This document shows, one piece after another, positions 27,579 to 36,506 of a DNA stretch of 64,000 nucleotides (within the stretch, counting starts at the first letter, position 1; every line of letters begins with the position of its first letter). Source of the DNA: DYMC01 sp035406705 (lineage in GTDB: Bacteria; Verrucomicrobiota; Lentisphaeria; Victivallales; GWF2-50-93); assembly GCA_964426675.1 (NCBI GenBank), contig CAYRRM010000008.1, positions 1-64,000 of the forward strand. The letters run 5' to 3'. Below the pieces are notes generated by a model. That model had not been told where the DNA came from and searched no databases. It was given only the letters and a program-made list of their open reading frames with translations. A program made the translations under genes and the position numbers.

Positions 27579-28349
27579 ATGCCGGGGAATGAACCTATAC
27601 AATCATTAATAAAAGGAATCGATGTTTTTTTACATATTCTACAATGCCCAGAAGGACAAAGACTTAAAGATATTTCTAATAAGATGAGAATTAACCCCAC
27701 TACTATTCATAATCTTATAAAATCACTTAGTCTAAAGGGATTTGTTGAAAAAAGTAATAATGGTTATTTCAAAGTAGGAAATGCTTTTAAAGAGATTGCA
27801 AAACAATATATAGTTTCTGATTTTTATTATAGAATAGAGACAGAAATGAGGGATATTATTCCGCAATTTAAAAATGCTATATTAACGTATAGTGAAGCAA
27901 TAAATTCGGAAATTAGTGTAGTTTTAAGGTTAACTTCAGAGATGCCCAATATTATTCAACGTCCAATTTTTCAAAAATTTAATCCATATTATAATGTTTC
28001 AGGATTAATACATCTTGCATTTGGGGAAGACGAAACAACAGCATTGCTTAAGTTTGCTCACCCATTTTTAGAAGAGGGATTGAAATATTGGAAAAATGAA
28101 AAGGTATTAAATAATTATTTAAGAAAAGTTAAAAAGCTAGGATACGCGAAAAGCCTTTTTACAGAAAAAAACGTATTAAGGGTTGCTGTTCCTATTTTTT
28201 CTGCTAATGATCAGTTTAGAGGATGCCTAGGACTTTCAATTAGGTTGCCTTCTGAGAAAAATCTTAACCATCTAGAAGAAAAATACTTACAGATACTTAT
28301 AAATTCTTCAAAAAAAATCAAAGAGGAGTGCAATAAAAATGAAAAATAA
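27579..28349 (+). CDS. IclR-family transcriptional regulator
   Basis: A 256-residue IclR protein. The N-terminal winged helix spans about residues 8-72 ('GQRLKDISNKMRINPTTIHN' as helix-turn-helix and 'FVEKSNNGYFKVG' as wing). The effector domain ends with 'LRVAVPIFSANDQFRGCLGLSI', the IclR ligand-pocket segment. GGAG precedes the ATG. It is divergent from the URO-D-GH127 unit and its 3' end overlaps the Fe-S protein gene by 11 bp, so it is co-expressed with the enzymes it probably controls. The inducer is presumably a substrate or product of the local pathway. Confidence 0.88.
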   Translation: MPGNEPIQSLIKGIDVFLHILQCPEGQRLKDISNKMRINPTTIHNLIKSLSLKGFVEKSNNGYFKVGNAFKEIAKQYIVSDFYYRIETEMRDIIPQFKNAILTYSEAINSEISVVLRLTSEMPNIIQRPIFQKFNPYYNVSGLIHLAFGEDETTALLKFAHPFLEEGLKYWKNEKVLNNYLRKVKKLGYAKSLFTEKNVLRVAVPIFSANDQFRGCLGLSIRLPSEKNLNHLEEKYLQILINSSKKIKEECNKNEK

Positions 28350-29418
28350 GAGAACAAAAATTGAGCATGAATTTGGCCAAAATGATTTAAATAACCCCAA
28401 AATGGCATCCAAACTTATAAAAAAGCAAGCTCTTGCATTAGGTGCAGATGCTGTGGGAATTGGGAATATTGAAAGATGGAAAGGTGCTCCTATACAAATG
28501 GATCCACTTCAGATAATGCCAGAATGTAAATCAATAATAGGAATGATTTTTAGAGTTATGAGAGGAAGTTTACGAGGAATTGAAGAAGGTACTTATTTCA
28601 GTAACTATTCTTCAATGGGATATGGAGGACTTACTTATCTTTATATTCCATTAATAGTTATCAATCTTAGCAAGTTTATTGAAGACCGTGGATATGAAGC
28701 AATCCCGATGGGCCATCAAAGTGATTGGCGGGCTATTGATAATTTAGGATATATAAAGAAAAATTACTCCCGTCCTGTAGCTTTAGGAAGAGCTTTTCCT
28801 GATGTTATGATTCACCTTAGAATCGCTGCTTATTTATGTGGTCTTGGAGAAATTGGATTTAGCAAAATGTTTTTATCTCCTCAATTTGGCCCAAGAAACC
28901 GTATCGGAATAGTTTTAACCGATTTAAAACTAGAGCCAGATCCTATTTATAATGGGCCTAAATTATGTAATAAATGTATGGCTTGTGTGAAAGAATGTCC
29001 TGGTGGTTGTATAAGAAAGGATAAAGTTGTGAAAATTAAATTGTTGGGAAAAGAAATTGAATGGTCCGATATTGATATGAACAAATGTGATGAAACATTT
29101 AAAGGAGGAAAAATGGTTGATTATGAACTTTCTGAAACAGAAAGATATATGGAAAATAATCCTTATTATAAACGTGGGTGGTGGACACCTTTTTATCGAA
29201 AACCTAATAATCTTTATAATACAGGGCAGGCTGTTTGTGGAGCGGCAGGTTGTACACGAGCATGTATGATATCACTTGAATCGAGAGGAGTCCTAAAAAA
29301 CAAATTTCATGAAAAATTTCGAAGACGCAAAAAATGGAAAGTTGAATGGGAAAACTCCATTTATACTAATGCCCAACAATCTGTTTCTAATAATGAAGAC
29401 AAACATGAATCTGATTAA
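28339..29418 (+). CDS. QueG/reductive-dehalogenase-like Fe-S protein (double cluster)
   Basis: A 359-residue protein related to epoxyqueuosine reductase QueG and the catalytic part of reductive dehalogenases. 'CGLGEIGFSKMFLSPQFGPR' and 'IGIVLTDLKLEPD' match the cobalamin-binding region of those enzymes. The first cluster is C-x2-C-x2-C-x3-C-P in 'CNKCMACVKECP', and the second set of cysteines is in 'CGAAGCTRACMISLESRG'. It is too divergent, and in the wrong setting, to be called QueG. A B12- and Fe-S-dependent reduction is the best guess. It overlaps the IclR gene by 11 bp and precedes the U32-like gene by 29 bp. Confidence 0.75.
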   Translation: MKNKRTKIEHEFGQNDLNNPKMASKLIKKQALALGADAVGIGNIERWKGAPIQMDPLQIMPECKSIIGMIFRVMRGSLRGIEEGTYFSNYSSMGYGGLTYLYIPLIVINLSKFIEDRGYEAIPMGHQSDWRAIDNLGYIKKNYSRPVALGRAFPDVMIHLRIAAYLCGLGEIGFSKMFLSPQFGPRNRIGIVLTDLKLEPDPIYNGPKLCNKCMACVKECPGGCIRKDKVVKIKLLGKEIEWSDIDMNKCDETFKGGKMVDYELSETERYMENNPYYKRGWWTPFYRKPNNLYNTGQAVCGAAGCTRACMISLESRGVLKNKFHEKFRRRKKWKVEWENSIYTNAQQSVSNNEDKHESD

Positions 29419-29447
29419 GAAATTATTTTAAATTTTGTTGTTATAAT

Positions 29448-30479
29448 ATGAGGAGACAACAAAAGTTTGCTATTGGTTATCAGGAACCTTTAAATGGTGA
29501 AGATTTTATTTCAATAGTTAATGATTATAAAGAGAATATCTCAGAAGTATATTTTGCATGGCCTGGAATGCCATCTGGAAGGCCTTCTTTAAAAAATAAT
29601 ACCAGTTCCAAAGTTAATCATATAGAGAAACTCCTATATAATATTTCTGAAATTCAAAAATTAGGAGTTAAACTAAATATACTTTTCAATGCTACCTGTT
29701 ATGGTAGTAAATCACTTAGTGAAGAATTTAAGAAAGAAATTTTGAGAATAACAGAAAAAGTCATTTCTTATATAGGAACTTTGGATATTATGACAACTTC
29801 TTCTATTGCTATAGCATGGGTATTTAAAAAATATTTTCCAAAGGTGGAAGTCAGAGCTTCCATAAATATGAAAATAGGATTTCCAGAATCAATGTCCTAT
29901 ATTTCGGATCTTTTTGATTCTTTTCACCTTCAAAGAGACTTCCAGCGAGACATTGCATATGTTAAAGAGGTAAAAAAATGGTGTAAATCTCAAAAAAAGA
30001 AACTTTGTATTCTCGTAAATAGTGGTTGTTTATATTCTTGTCCAGCCCAACTTTTTCATGACAATATTGTGGCCCATAGTATTGAGATTTCATCTAAAAA
30101 AGTCATTGATGGATTTTTGCCAGATATCTGTTGGTGTTTGTATAAAAAACAGAAAGAACGTTCTAAAATACTAAAATCAACCTGGATACGGCCTGAAGAT
30201 ATTAATAATTATTATGGCTTAGTGGATGTTATAAAACTTGCCACACGTATTCATTCAAATCCAAGATTAGTTATCAATGCATATAGTAATGGTTATTATG
30301 AAGGAAATCTTCTTGACCTTTTTGAACCTACTTTTTCACTTCTCTTTTTACCTGAAATTATTTCAAACAGTAAGTTTCCAATAGGATGGTTTAAAAAAAC
30401 ATCTACATGTAAACATAAATGTTATAAATGCAATTACTGTGATAAACTTTTTCCAAAATTATTAGAAAAAATCCAATAA
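29448..30479 (+). CDS. Peptidase U32-like (UbiU/YegQ-type) protein
   Basis: A 343-residue protein with U32-family character: 'EVYFAWPGMPSGRPS' near the start, a TIM-barrel-like run of strands, 'LVNSGCLYSCPAQLFHDN' (the family's N-x-x-C-x3-C segment), and 'WIRPEDINNYYGLVDVIKLATR'. UbiU/UbiV and RlhA members bind a [4Fe-4S] cluster through four cysteines rather than acting as proteases. Here the C-terminus adds a cysteine-rich tail (C-x3-C-x2-C-x2-C in 'CKHKCYKCNYC') that could hold such a cluster. It is the last gene of the IclR-led unit. An anaerobic hydroxylation or Fe-S role is inferred; the substrate is unknown. Confidence 0.65.
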   Translation: MRRQQKFAIGYQEPLNGEDFISIVNDYKENISEVYFAWPGMPSGRPSLKNNTSSKVNHIEKLLYNISEIQKLGVKLNILFNATCYGSKSLSEEFKKEILRITEKVISYIGTLDIMTTSSIAIAWVFKKYFPKVEVRASINMKIGFPESMSYISDLFDSFHLQRDFQRDIAYVKEVKKWCKSQKKKLCILVNSGCLYSCPAQLFHDNIVAHSIEISSKKVIDGFLPDICWCLYKKQKERSKILKSTWIRPEDINNYYGLVDVIKLATRIHSNPRLVINAYSNGYYEGNLLDLFEPTFSLLFLPEIISNSKFPIGWFKKTSTCKHKCYKCNYCDKLFPKLLEKIQ

Positions 30480-31038
30480 CTCAAAACCACTACGTAGTTA
30501 ACCTAAAAAATGCATTTAGGTTAAAAAATTTTGTTTAAAATTTGCCACAAGGTTAATAGTGCTCCTTGCTTCCTCGTGGTGACAGGTTTTTGGATATGGG
30601 TTGTGGGGATATGGAAAAGAAATAATGTGTATGAGCTATGGCGTGAAATTGCTTCCGCAGAGTTCATCAATGCTGACAAGTTTTTCTGGAACAAGGTGGA
30701 CTCTTTTGAGGTCACCGAGACTCTTGGTATAAAGTTGCGAAGCATAGCATAGCAGGGCAAATAGTTTAATAAGAGGGGATAAAAAAGGACAAGTTGAGAT
30801 TTGAGTCGAGTGTCATCATCCATTATTGTCGGCAGGAAGGAACTGTGAGAGTATATAGGGTCTGTTTAGCAGACCCTAATTAGACTTTACTGAAAAATTC
30901 AAAAATATTATATAATTATTTTACAAGTAAGTATTTATGTAGTATAGTGTTCTCAAAAAAATGGTTTAAATTGCAAGGAATATCAGGAAGTCCCTTCAAA
31001 AACCTTGCAGTTGAGCCGTCAAATTGGAGGACATTTAG
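30480..31038. other. Intergenic stretch with hairpins and apparent gene debris
   Basis: Two clean hairpins occur: TTAACCTAAA with TTTAGGTTAA (30498-30524, loop of 7) just after the U32-like stop, and AGGGTCTG with CAGACCCT (30857-30877, loop of 5). Between them is a plus-strand open frame to 30752 with an ordinary-looking end ('YELWREIASAEFINADKFFW') but no credible start. It may be the 3' remnant of a gene or mobile element. The region leads into a transposase fragment. Confidence 0.45.
30498..30524. terminator. Possible terminator hairpin after the U32-like gene
   Basis: Perfect 10-bp arms, 19 bases after the stop at 30479, with a 7-base loop. The following bases are A-rich then TTTTG, not a clean T-tract, so it is tentative. 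Confidence 0.35.
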
Positions 31039-31257
31039 ATGTATAGAAAAAAGGATAGGCATACCGGAGATCTGTTCCAGGATATTTTTCCTTTTGGTGG
31101 CGGTCTGGATCCGGATAACAGGTGGATGAAGATGTCCGGCATTGTTCCGTGGGATGAGCTTGAATACGTGTCGAAGCCAGAGAATTTTTCAGAACATATA
31201 GAGGGGATATGCAGAAAAACTTTTCTCCCAAAAACTCAAAGATCTTTTTTTCAATAG
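31039..31257 (+). pseudogene. Transposase fragment, IS1182/IS5-like N-terminus
   Basis: A 72-codon frame whose translation opens 'MYRKKDRHTGDLFQDIFPFG' and continues 'GGLDPDNRWMKMSGIVPWDE', matching the N-terminal F-G-G-x-L-x-x-x-N-R-W-x-K...I-P-W-[DE] pattern of IS1182/IS5-group (DUF772) transposases. A full protein has over 400 residues; here the catalytic DDE domain is missing and the frame stops at 31257. The following 268 bp to the next gene hold only short broken frames, including a small cysteine-rich stretch on the minus strand near 31440-31500. It is the relic of a deleted insertion sequence. Confidence 0.7.
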
Positions 31258-31525
31258 GCCTTAAGATATTAGTTGAAAATTTTGTTAACGTTTCATAGTG
31301 AATAGTGATAGATAGAAATCCTTATTCCAGGATATCTTTATTTCAATTTTCTATGAACTTCTGGATTGATATTCAAAATGGCTTTTAGTTCAAGCATGGG
31401 TGATTTCTTGACCTCCCTTTTTTTGATACTCAGTTTTTCCTGCAAATTCTCCTTCTACAACGCTCACAATATACTTTTTCATAGTTCTTTTTGCATTTTC
31501 TCTTATTATCTGAATGTTTATTGAA

Positions 31526-32734
31526 TTATAAATCTGAATATGAAGGAAAGAAGATATAATTATTTAAATTAATAATTTTTCCTTCTACTGCCCAATCAAT
31601 GCCTAATTCACTAAACAACATTTCCTTTTCGAAAGATCTTGTAATTATTTTTTCAATATTATTAATAAAAATATGACTAATGCCATTTTGAGATTTTCTT
31701 GATATGAATTGACGTGGAATCTGAATTATTTTTGATGACTCATGAGCAGCATTTGCGCAGATAGTTTGAATCTTAGCAATATCCAAAGTGCAAATAAATA
31801 CAGTTTGATCATAGATTCGTTTTATCAGACTTTCTATCATATATCTACGAGTATTTTCAAACGAAGGATTAAATAAAACAGTTCTCTTTCCATCTATTTC
31901 TATTTGAGTTTCTGTTATTCGCCATATTATTTTTCCTTTATTTCCAATAATATGAATTTCTGGATCTATCTTTTCTAAACAAGCATGTGTTGCAAAAAAA
32001 TAAATAGGCAAATCTTTTTTCGTTATAATTCTCATACAAACTGTATCAGGAGATTCTATATTATTAGCTCTATAAGTTTCGGCTTGAACAGATTTAATTT
32101 CTGCTGAAGATAAAATGTTTTCACCAGCAAAAAAACAAATTTGGTTTAACTGATGAGAAAGGGCATTATTGAAAGGGGAGTCTAAAACCCACTGCTCATT
32201 AAGCTTCAATTTTCCAGCCCAATTATTTCTTTTATAATAAGATTCTGTTCGTGGCCACATGGCAAAACATTTTATTGTTTTTATATTACCAATTTTCCCA
32301 TCTAATATGAGATTTTTTATTTTTAAAAATTCAGGATTGTAAGTATGTTGAAAACCAACAGCGACAAATCGTTCTGCAGTAGATTGAACTTTTTCCATTT
32401 CCAAGACATCTTGTATGGTAGGAGCTGCGGGTTTTTCTACAAAGACATTAGTGTTTGAACGTAATGCCTGTATCGTCATCTCCTTATGTAAATGAATTCC
32501 TGTTGGAATAAAACAGATATCAATTTTTCCTTTATTTTCCGTAAGCATTTCATTGTAATTTGTATATAATTTACATTGAATAGCTCTAAGTTCATTACAT
32601 TTTTTTTCTTCCTCCTTCTGATTTATAACAGTAGCAGAAATAAGATTTAATACCTTTTTTTTGTGATAATACATTAAATCCATGTAATGATATGTCCCAA
32701 AACCGGATATTCCAATTATTGCAACATTTTTCAT
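31526..32734 (-). CDS. Gfo/Idh/MocA-family oxidoreductase
   Basis: A 402-residue NAD(P)-dependent sugar oxidoreductase. The Rossmann start is 'VAIIGISGFGTYHY', the conserved E-K-P is in 'VFVEKPAAPTIQDV', and 'GFQHTYNPEFLKIKNLILDG' begins the substrate domain. The substrate-domain histidine sits in 'NNALSHQLNQICFF'. Enzymes of this family oxidise, epimerise or reduce sugars and inositols, or act in oxidative glycoside cleavage. The reaction here is not readable. It lies 44 bp after the PL9-like beta-helix gene on the same strand and so probably processes a product of the same polysaccharide. Confidence 0.88.
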   Translation of the reverse strand: MKNVAIIGISGFGTYHYMDLMYYHKKKVLNLISATVINQKEEEKKCNELRAIQCKLYTNYNEMLTENKGKIDICFIPTGIHLHKEMTIQALRSNTNVFVEKPAAPTIQDVLEMEKVQSTAERFVAVGFQHTYNPEFLKIKNLILDGKIGNIKTIKCFAMWPRTESYYKRNNWAGKLKLNEQWVLDSPFNNALSHQLNQICFFAGENILSSAEIKSVQAETYRANNIESPDTVCMRIITKKDLPIYFFATHACLEKIDPEIHIIGNKGKIIWRITETQIEIDGKRTVLFNPSFENTRRYMIESLIKRIYDQTVFICTLDIAKIQTICANAAHESSKIIQIPRQFISRKSQNGISHIFINNIEKIITRSFEKEMLFSELGIDWAVEGKIINLNNYIFFPSYSDL

Positions 32735-32778
32735 AAGCTGTAAATACCTTTTTTCATATGGAAGTAATAATTATTTCT

Positions 32779-34683
32779 CTAAAATTGAGGTTTGAGAAAT
32801 ACATTTCTTATTAGAATAGGCGTTTTTAATTTTTCAAATGTTCTTATGTAAAATCCAGAAAATGAAGAAAATTCATTATTTTTATCCACAAGAAAATCAA
32901 CTAAAGGAATTTGGAGAAATTGCCATTCTGAAGTGTCTTTCAAAGATAATGGAATTTCATTTGTCTCTATTGTATTGTCTAAGGTTAAGGCCCTTATTTT
33001 TAAATCTTTACGTCCTTGGAAATTATCAACTTTCATCTCTATTTGAAGTACCCATTTTACCTTTATACGAGATATTAAATCAACTACAGCATCCTCTCTC
33101 TTTGTTTGATAACTTGCCCCTCCTGCTCCATTTGAAACAATTGCCAAAAAAACTTCATTATTTTCTTTGTATAGTTTCATGTTGGCATCCTTCCATCCTG
33201 ATAAATACCAACCTGAGTTTTTTTCTCCTTTAAAAACAGGAATTGGGGTAGCAGGTAATTTCTGAGGATTTATATTAATTAAAGGTTGCTTTGAACGGGC
33301 AAAATCAAGTAAATTTTCCTTCTTCCAACCAGAATAATACCCTTTCTTTGAACCAAATTCAATACTGTCAAAAGCATCTCCAATATCAAAAAATTCCCTA
33401 CATTTTTCAGGGTTTGAATATCCTATGTTTTCACCTTTTCGAGATCCTGAAAGCCATATAATAGAATTAATATTATCTACTCGTGTAATAATGTCTTTTT
33501 GTTTATCAGAAAGAGTGACAATGCAATCTTCAATTTGTATCTTCATTTCTTTTTCCTTCTCTGGAGTAACATGCCAATCATTAAAGAAGATGGAATAAGT
33601 GTTATGTACAAAACTACATTTATACGCGAATACTTTACCCGTTGTCCATAATCCACATTCTTCACTATTCCCACCACGCTTGAAGGCATAAGCTCCAAGA
33701 CAACGAATCATTACAGTACCAGGATCATTACTCCAAAAACGAAAGTTTTTCTTATTACGTAAGGAAATGCAACCAATTAATAAGGGATTAATAGTCTTTA
33801 AATCCCATCCTCCATCAGTGTTATCAAAAGCACTACAGCCAATAAACGTAATATTGTATGAGTTACGTTCTGCGCAAAACCCATCTGCATTCCAGTAACC
33901 TTCACCAGCATCCCAATAGTTATTACGTGCATCACAATTGATAAAAGTTATATCATGATCATAAACCCCTTCTTTACCTCCTTGTAAAGAAAAACCCATT
34001 TGGAAAGGTTCTGTAGCCCATTCTTTACCTCCTGCATTAGCAAAACAGTTTTCAAGTACAATATTATAACAGCCATCCTTAAAACGAAAACCACGCTTAA
34101 CATAGTTTTCTATACGGCAGTTGCGAATAACAATATCATGAGAGCCAATTTCTGGCCTCATTACTTCTGCTCCTCCCGTTATTATAATTCCTTCTCTCAT
34201 TTCTCTCATGTTTATATTTTCAAGTTGCCCAAAAGAAGAATTACCTTCAACTTCAATACCAACTTTGCATTTTTCTATATTTATGTTTTCTATTACCCAC
34301 CATGTAGAATTTTTCTTAATTTTAAAAACAGAAAACCCTTTTTCTTTATCGGTTTTATTCCAAGAGCCAATAAATGTTGGATATTTTCCTCCTCTTGGGA
34401 CCCCACAGATTCTGAGGATTTCTTCCTTATTTCTACCATTAGAGTTTATGATTAGCTGTTGAGCAGGATAATCTCCACCTTCTATATAGAGAGTATCTCC
34501 GGCTGACATGGAATCCCAAACTTTCTGCCAATTTTCTACTTCATTAAAAGCAATAGCATTATCCCAGTTTGAACCATCCTTGTTCCCTGCTCCAACTAGA
34601 TTTACGTATATGTTATCTGCCCATACAATGGTAAATGTTAGAAAAAAAACAATAATTAAAAATTGTTTAAGAAAGAAATTCAT
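32779..34683 (-). CDS. Secreted right-handed beta-helix protein, PL9-like, catalytic residue changed
   Basis: A 634-residue exported protein. The signal peptide (residues 1-22, 'FFLTFTIVWA|DN') is followed by a parallel beta-helix (about 70-420) with pectate-lyase-9 features: 'YWNADGFCAERNS' (263-275) and 'SAFDNTDGGWDLKT' (284-297). In characterised PL9 lyases these read D-G-F-x-x-K and D-D-G-W-D. Here the Brønsted-base Lys is Glu272 and one Ca-binding Asp is Gly, so lyase activity is doubtful. The C-terminal 180 residues look like a beta-sandwich carbohydrate-binding domain. It may bind or depolymerise a different uronate-containing glycan. It is followed by Gfo/Idh/MocA and preceded by a prepilin gene. 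Confidence 0.75.
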   Translation of the reverse strand: MNFFLKQFLIIVFFLTFTIVWADNIYVNLVGAGNKDGSNWDNAIAFNEVENWQKVWDSMSAGDTLYIEGGDYPAQQLIINSNGRNKEEILRICGVPRGGKYPTFIGSWNKTDKEKGFSVFKIKKNSTWWVIENINIEKCKVGIEVEGNSSFGQLENINMREMREGIIITGGAEVMRPEIGSHDIVIRNCRIENYVKRGFRFKDGCYNIVLENCFANAGGKEWATEPFQMGFSLQGGKEGVYDHDITFINCDARNNYWDAGEGYWNADGFCAERNSYNITFIGCSAFDNTDGGWDLKTINPLLIGCISLRNKKNFRFWSNDPGTVMIRCLGAYAFKRGGNSEECGLWTTGKVFAYKCSFVHNTYSIFFNDWHVTPEKEKEMKIQIEDCIVTLSDKQKDIITRVDNINSIIWLSGSRKGENIGYSNPEKCREFFDIGDAFDSIEFGSKKGYYSGWKKENLLDFARSKQPLININPQKLPATPIPVFKGEKNSGWYLSGWKDANMKLYKENNEVFLAIVSNGAGGASYQTKREDAVVDLISRIKVKWVLQIEMKVDNFQGRKDLKIRALTLDNTIETNEIPLSLKDTSEWQFLQIPLVDFLVDKNNEFSSFSGFYIRTFEKLKTPILIRNVFLKPQF

Positions 34684-34703
34684 TTAAATTCTCCTTATTT
34701 TAT

Positions 34704-35363
34704 TTATGGAACAAACCATCTACATGCATCATGTGGTCTACTAATTTTAATACCATCATCTGTTATAAAATTAAAACCTTCAATATGTCCATCAAGACAT
34801 ACAGTATTAAGTCTGCCTTTAAAAACCTTACTAATATGTCTATATATGTATATTTGCCGCCACCTATTTGGAAATAGATAAAAACTACTTCCCTCTCCCC
34901 AATGAGCACCTGTATCTCCAATCCAAACAGTACGTTCAGGTTTACGACTTCTGAAAGGAAATCCACTTACTTGATAATTCATACCATACCAATAAATATT
35001 TTCACTTGAAGCTGTTGCTATAGGACACCGTACTGCTTCAGGTAATTTCCAATTTGTACCTCCTCGTGAGTTAAGATATTCATTGATAAGTCCTGTCCAT
35101 CTCTTTTCATATGGGGCATACCAAATTCCAGTATTAGTTGGATCATATCCTAATGGTGGAGGTATATAATTATAGTCGGTTGCATAATTAGTAGCTGCAA
35201 TCCCTATTTGTTTCAAATTATTACTACAAACAGTTAATTTAACAAGCTCTTTTACTCGTAGAAGTGATGGGAGTAATATTGATATTAATATTGCAATAAT
35301 TGCAATAACGATCAAAAGTTCAATAAGGGTGAACTCAAAGACAGTTCTTGTTATTTTATTCAT
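34704..35363 (-). CDS. Prepilin-type protein, H-X9-DG family
   Basis: From ATG 35363 the protein has 219 residues. GGAGG lies a few bases upstream, and this start places the methylation motif 'FTLIELLIVIAIIAILISIL' at residue 11, as expected; an upstream in-frame extension is unlikely. 'LTVCSNNLKQIGIAATNYAT' is the family's second landmark, and 'HISKVFKGRLNTVCLDGHIEG' gives H-x-D-G near the end. It is a single pseudopilin-like exported protein of unknown role. Its start overlaps the 3' end of the GntR-LacI regulator by 8 bp and the beta-helix gene follows 20 bp later, so it is embedded in a polysaccharide operon. Confidence 0.85.
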   Translation of the reverse strand: MNKITRTVFEFTLIELLIVIAIIAILISILLPSLLRVKELVKLTVCSNNLKQIGIAATNYATDYNYIPPPLGYDPTNTGIWYAPYEKRWTGLINEYLNSRGGTNWKLPEAVRCPIATASSENIYWYGMNYQVSGFPFRSRKPERTVWIGDTGAHWGEGSSFYLFPNRWRQIYIYRHISKVFKGRLNTVCLDGHIEGFNFITDDGIKISRPHDACRWFVP

Positions 35364-36483
35364 ACATACCTCCGGAGTTAATTTCAGATTCGACATAATC
35401 ACAACCACAAGAGCGTCTCTTAACAAGTTCCGGTATAATGATGCGATTTGAAACAGCATTGTATTTTTTATCCCTTTGATATTCTAATAGTTCCATCAAA
35501 TTCCACGCTAACGCTTTTAATGATTCTTTTACCGAAGTCATGGGCAATGGCATATGAGGTCTCAACCATGGAAAATCTGAGTAGCTTATTACAGAAACAT
35601 CATCTGGAACTCTCAGTCCAGTCTTTGTTAAAGCCCTAATTACACCAATTGTTGATTCGGCGCTACCTACAATTAAACCATCAAAATTAATTTTTTCTGA
35701 CAAGGCGTTCATGCATGTTTGAAACCCTCTTTCTATATCTCGATATACTATCTCTCTTTCCAGTAAAGGATTATATTCAAGTCCAAAATCTGCAATTGCT
35801 CTCCTATATCCTTCTATTTGCATTAAAGACATAGAAAAGTTTTTCATTGGACCTGTAAAAATTGCTATTTTTTTTCGCCCATGTTGTACTAAATGTTTTA
35901 CTGCTTCATAAACTCCAATTCGGTGATCACTTTCAACAAATGGAATTTGTGGAGCATTTTCCAAGCGGCCCAATGAAACACATGGAATCCCAAATTCAAG
36001 AATTAAACGGAGGGAATTTCCTAACGTCAAAGGCTGTGAAAGAATTAAACCACCTGCAAAATCTGGAATATTATTCTCATCAATTAATTCGTCAAGTGAT
36101 TTATCCATGGGCAATGGCGTTAATACTATACTTTGATTTTTGCGTGCAATAAGAGGAGTAATTTCTTTTAATAAGAAAGAAAAAAATAAATCTTCCTTTT
36201 CTTCAAGATGGACTAAGGCGTGGACAAAATGTATTATTCGCGATGAAATACCTCTAGGAGATGGTGACTTTTCCTTTTTTACAAAGGTCCCTCTTGTTCC
36301 TCTTCGTTCAATAAGTTTCATACTTTCGAGTTTTTCAAGAGCTAATCTCACAGTTGCTCTTGAAACATTATTCATGGAACAAAGATCACGTTCTGATGGG
36401 ATCATCGAGCCAGCAGGATAAATGCCTTTGTTGATATCATCAGTTAATTTTGCAATAATACTGCTAACTTTAGAATTTTTCAT
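35356..36483 (-). CDS. GntR-LacI hybrid regulator (AraR-like architecture)
   Basis: A 375-residue regulator. An N-terminal GntR winged helix (about 1-70, 'MIPSERDLCSMNNVSRATVR' with 'RRGTRGTFV' as wing) is joined to a LacI/periplasmic-binding-type sensor (about 85-360: 'GGLILSQP', 'GIPCVSLGR', 'FVESDHRIGVYEAVKHLVQH', 'DVSVISYSDFPWLRP'). AraR of Bacillus has this design and responds to arabinose. The ligand here is probably a sugar. Two copies of an ACCAATTGG dyad lie just upstream (36507-36537), consistent with self-control. Its 3' end overlaps the prepilin gene, so it controls the prepilin, beta-helix and oxidoreductase unit. Confidence 0.92.
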   Translation of the reverse strand: MKNSKVSSIIAKLTDDINKGIYPAGSMIPSERDLCSMNNVSRATVRLALEKLESMKLIERRGTRGTFVKKEKSPSPRGISSRIIHFVHALVHLEEKEDLFFSFLLKEITPLIARKNQSIVLTPLPMDKSLDELIDENNIPDFAGGLILSQPLTLGNSLRLILEFGIPCVSLGRLENAPQIPFVESDHRIGVYEAVKHLVQHGRKKIAIFTGPMKNFSMSLMQIEGYRRAIADFGLEYNPLLEREIVYRDIERGFQTCMNALSEKINFDGLIVGSAESTIGVIRALTKTGLRVPDDVSVISYSDFPWLRPHMPLPMTSVKESLKALAWNLMELLEYQRDKKYNAVSNRIIIPELVKRRSCGCDYVESEINSGGMYE

Positions 36484-36506
36484 TTTTAGCCTTTTTTATC
36501 TCTTTA

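Noticed and set aside
28339..29418. True QueG of queuosine synthesis
   Set aside because: The sequence around the clusters is divergent, and it sits in an IclR-controlled sugar-type locus with no queuosine genes.
30521..30823. Minus-strand 100-codon frame in the IS-debris region
   Set aside because: Composition is like an antisense shadow of the plus-strand frame, with no ribosome site and no recognisable domain.
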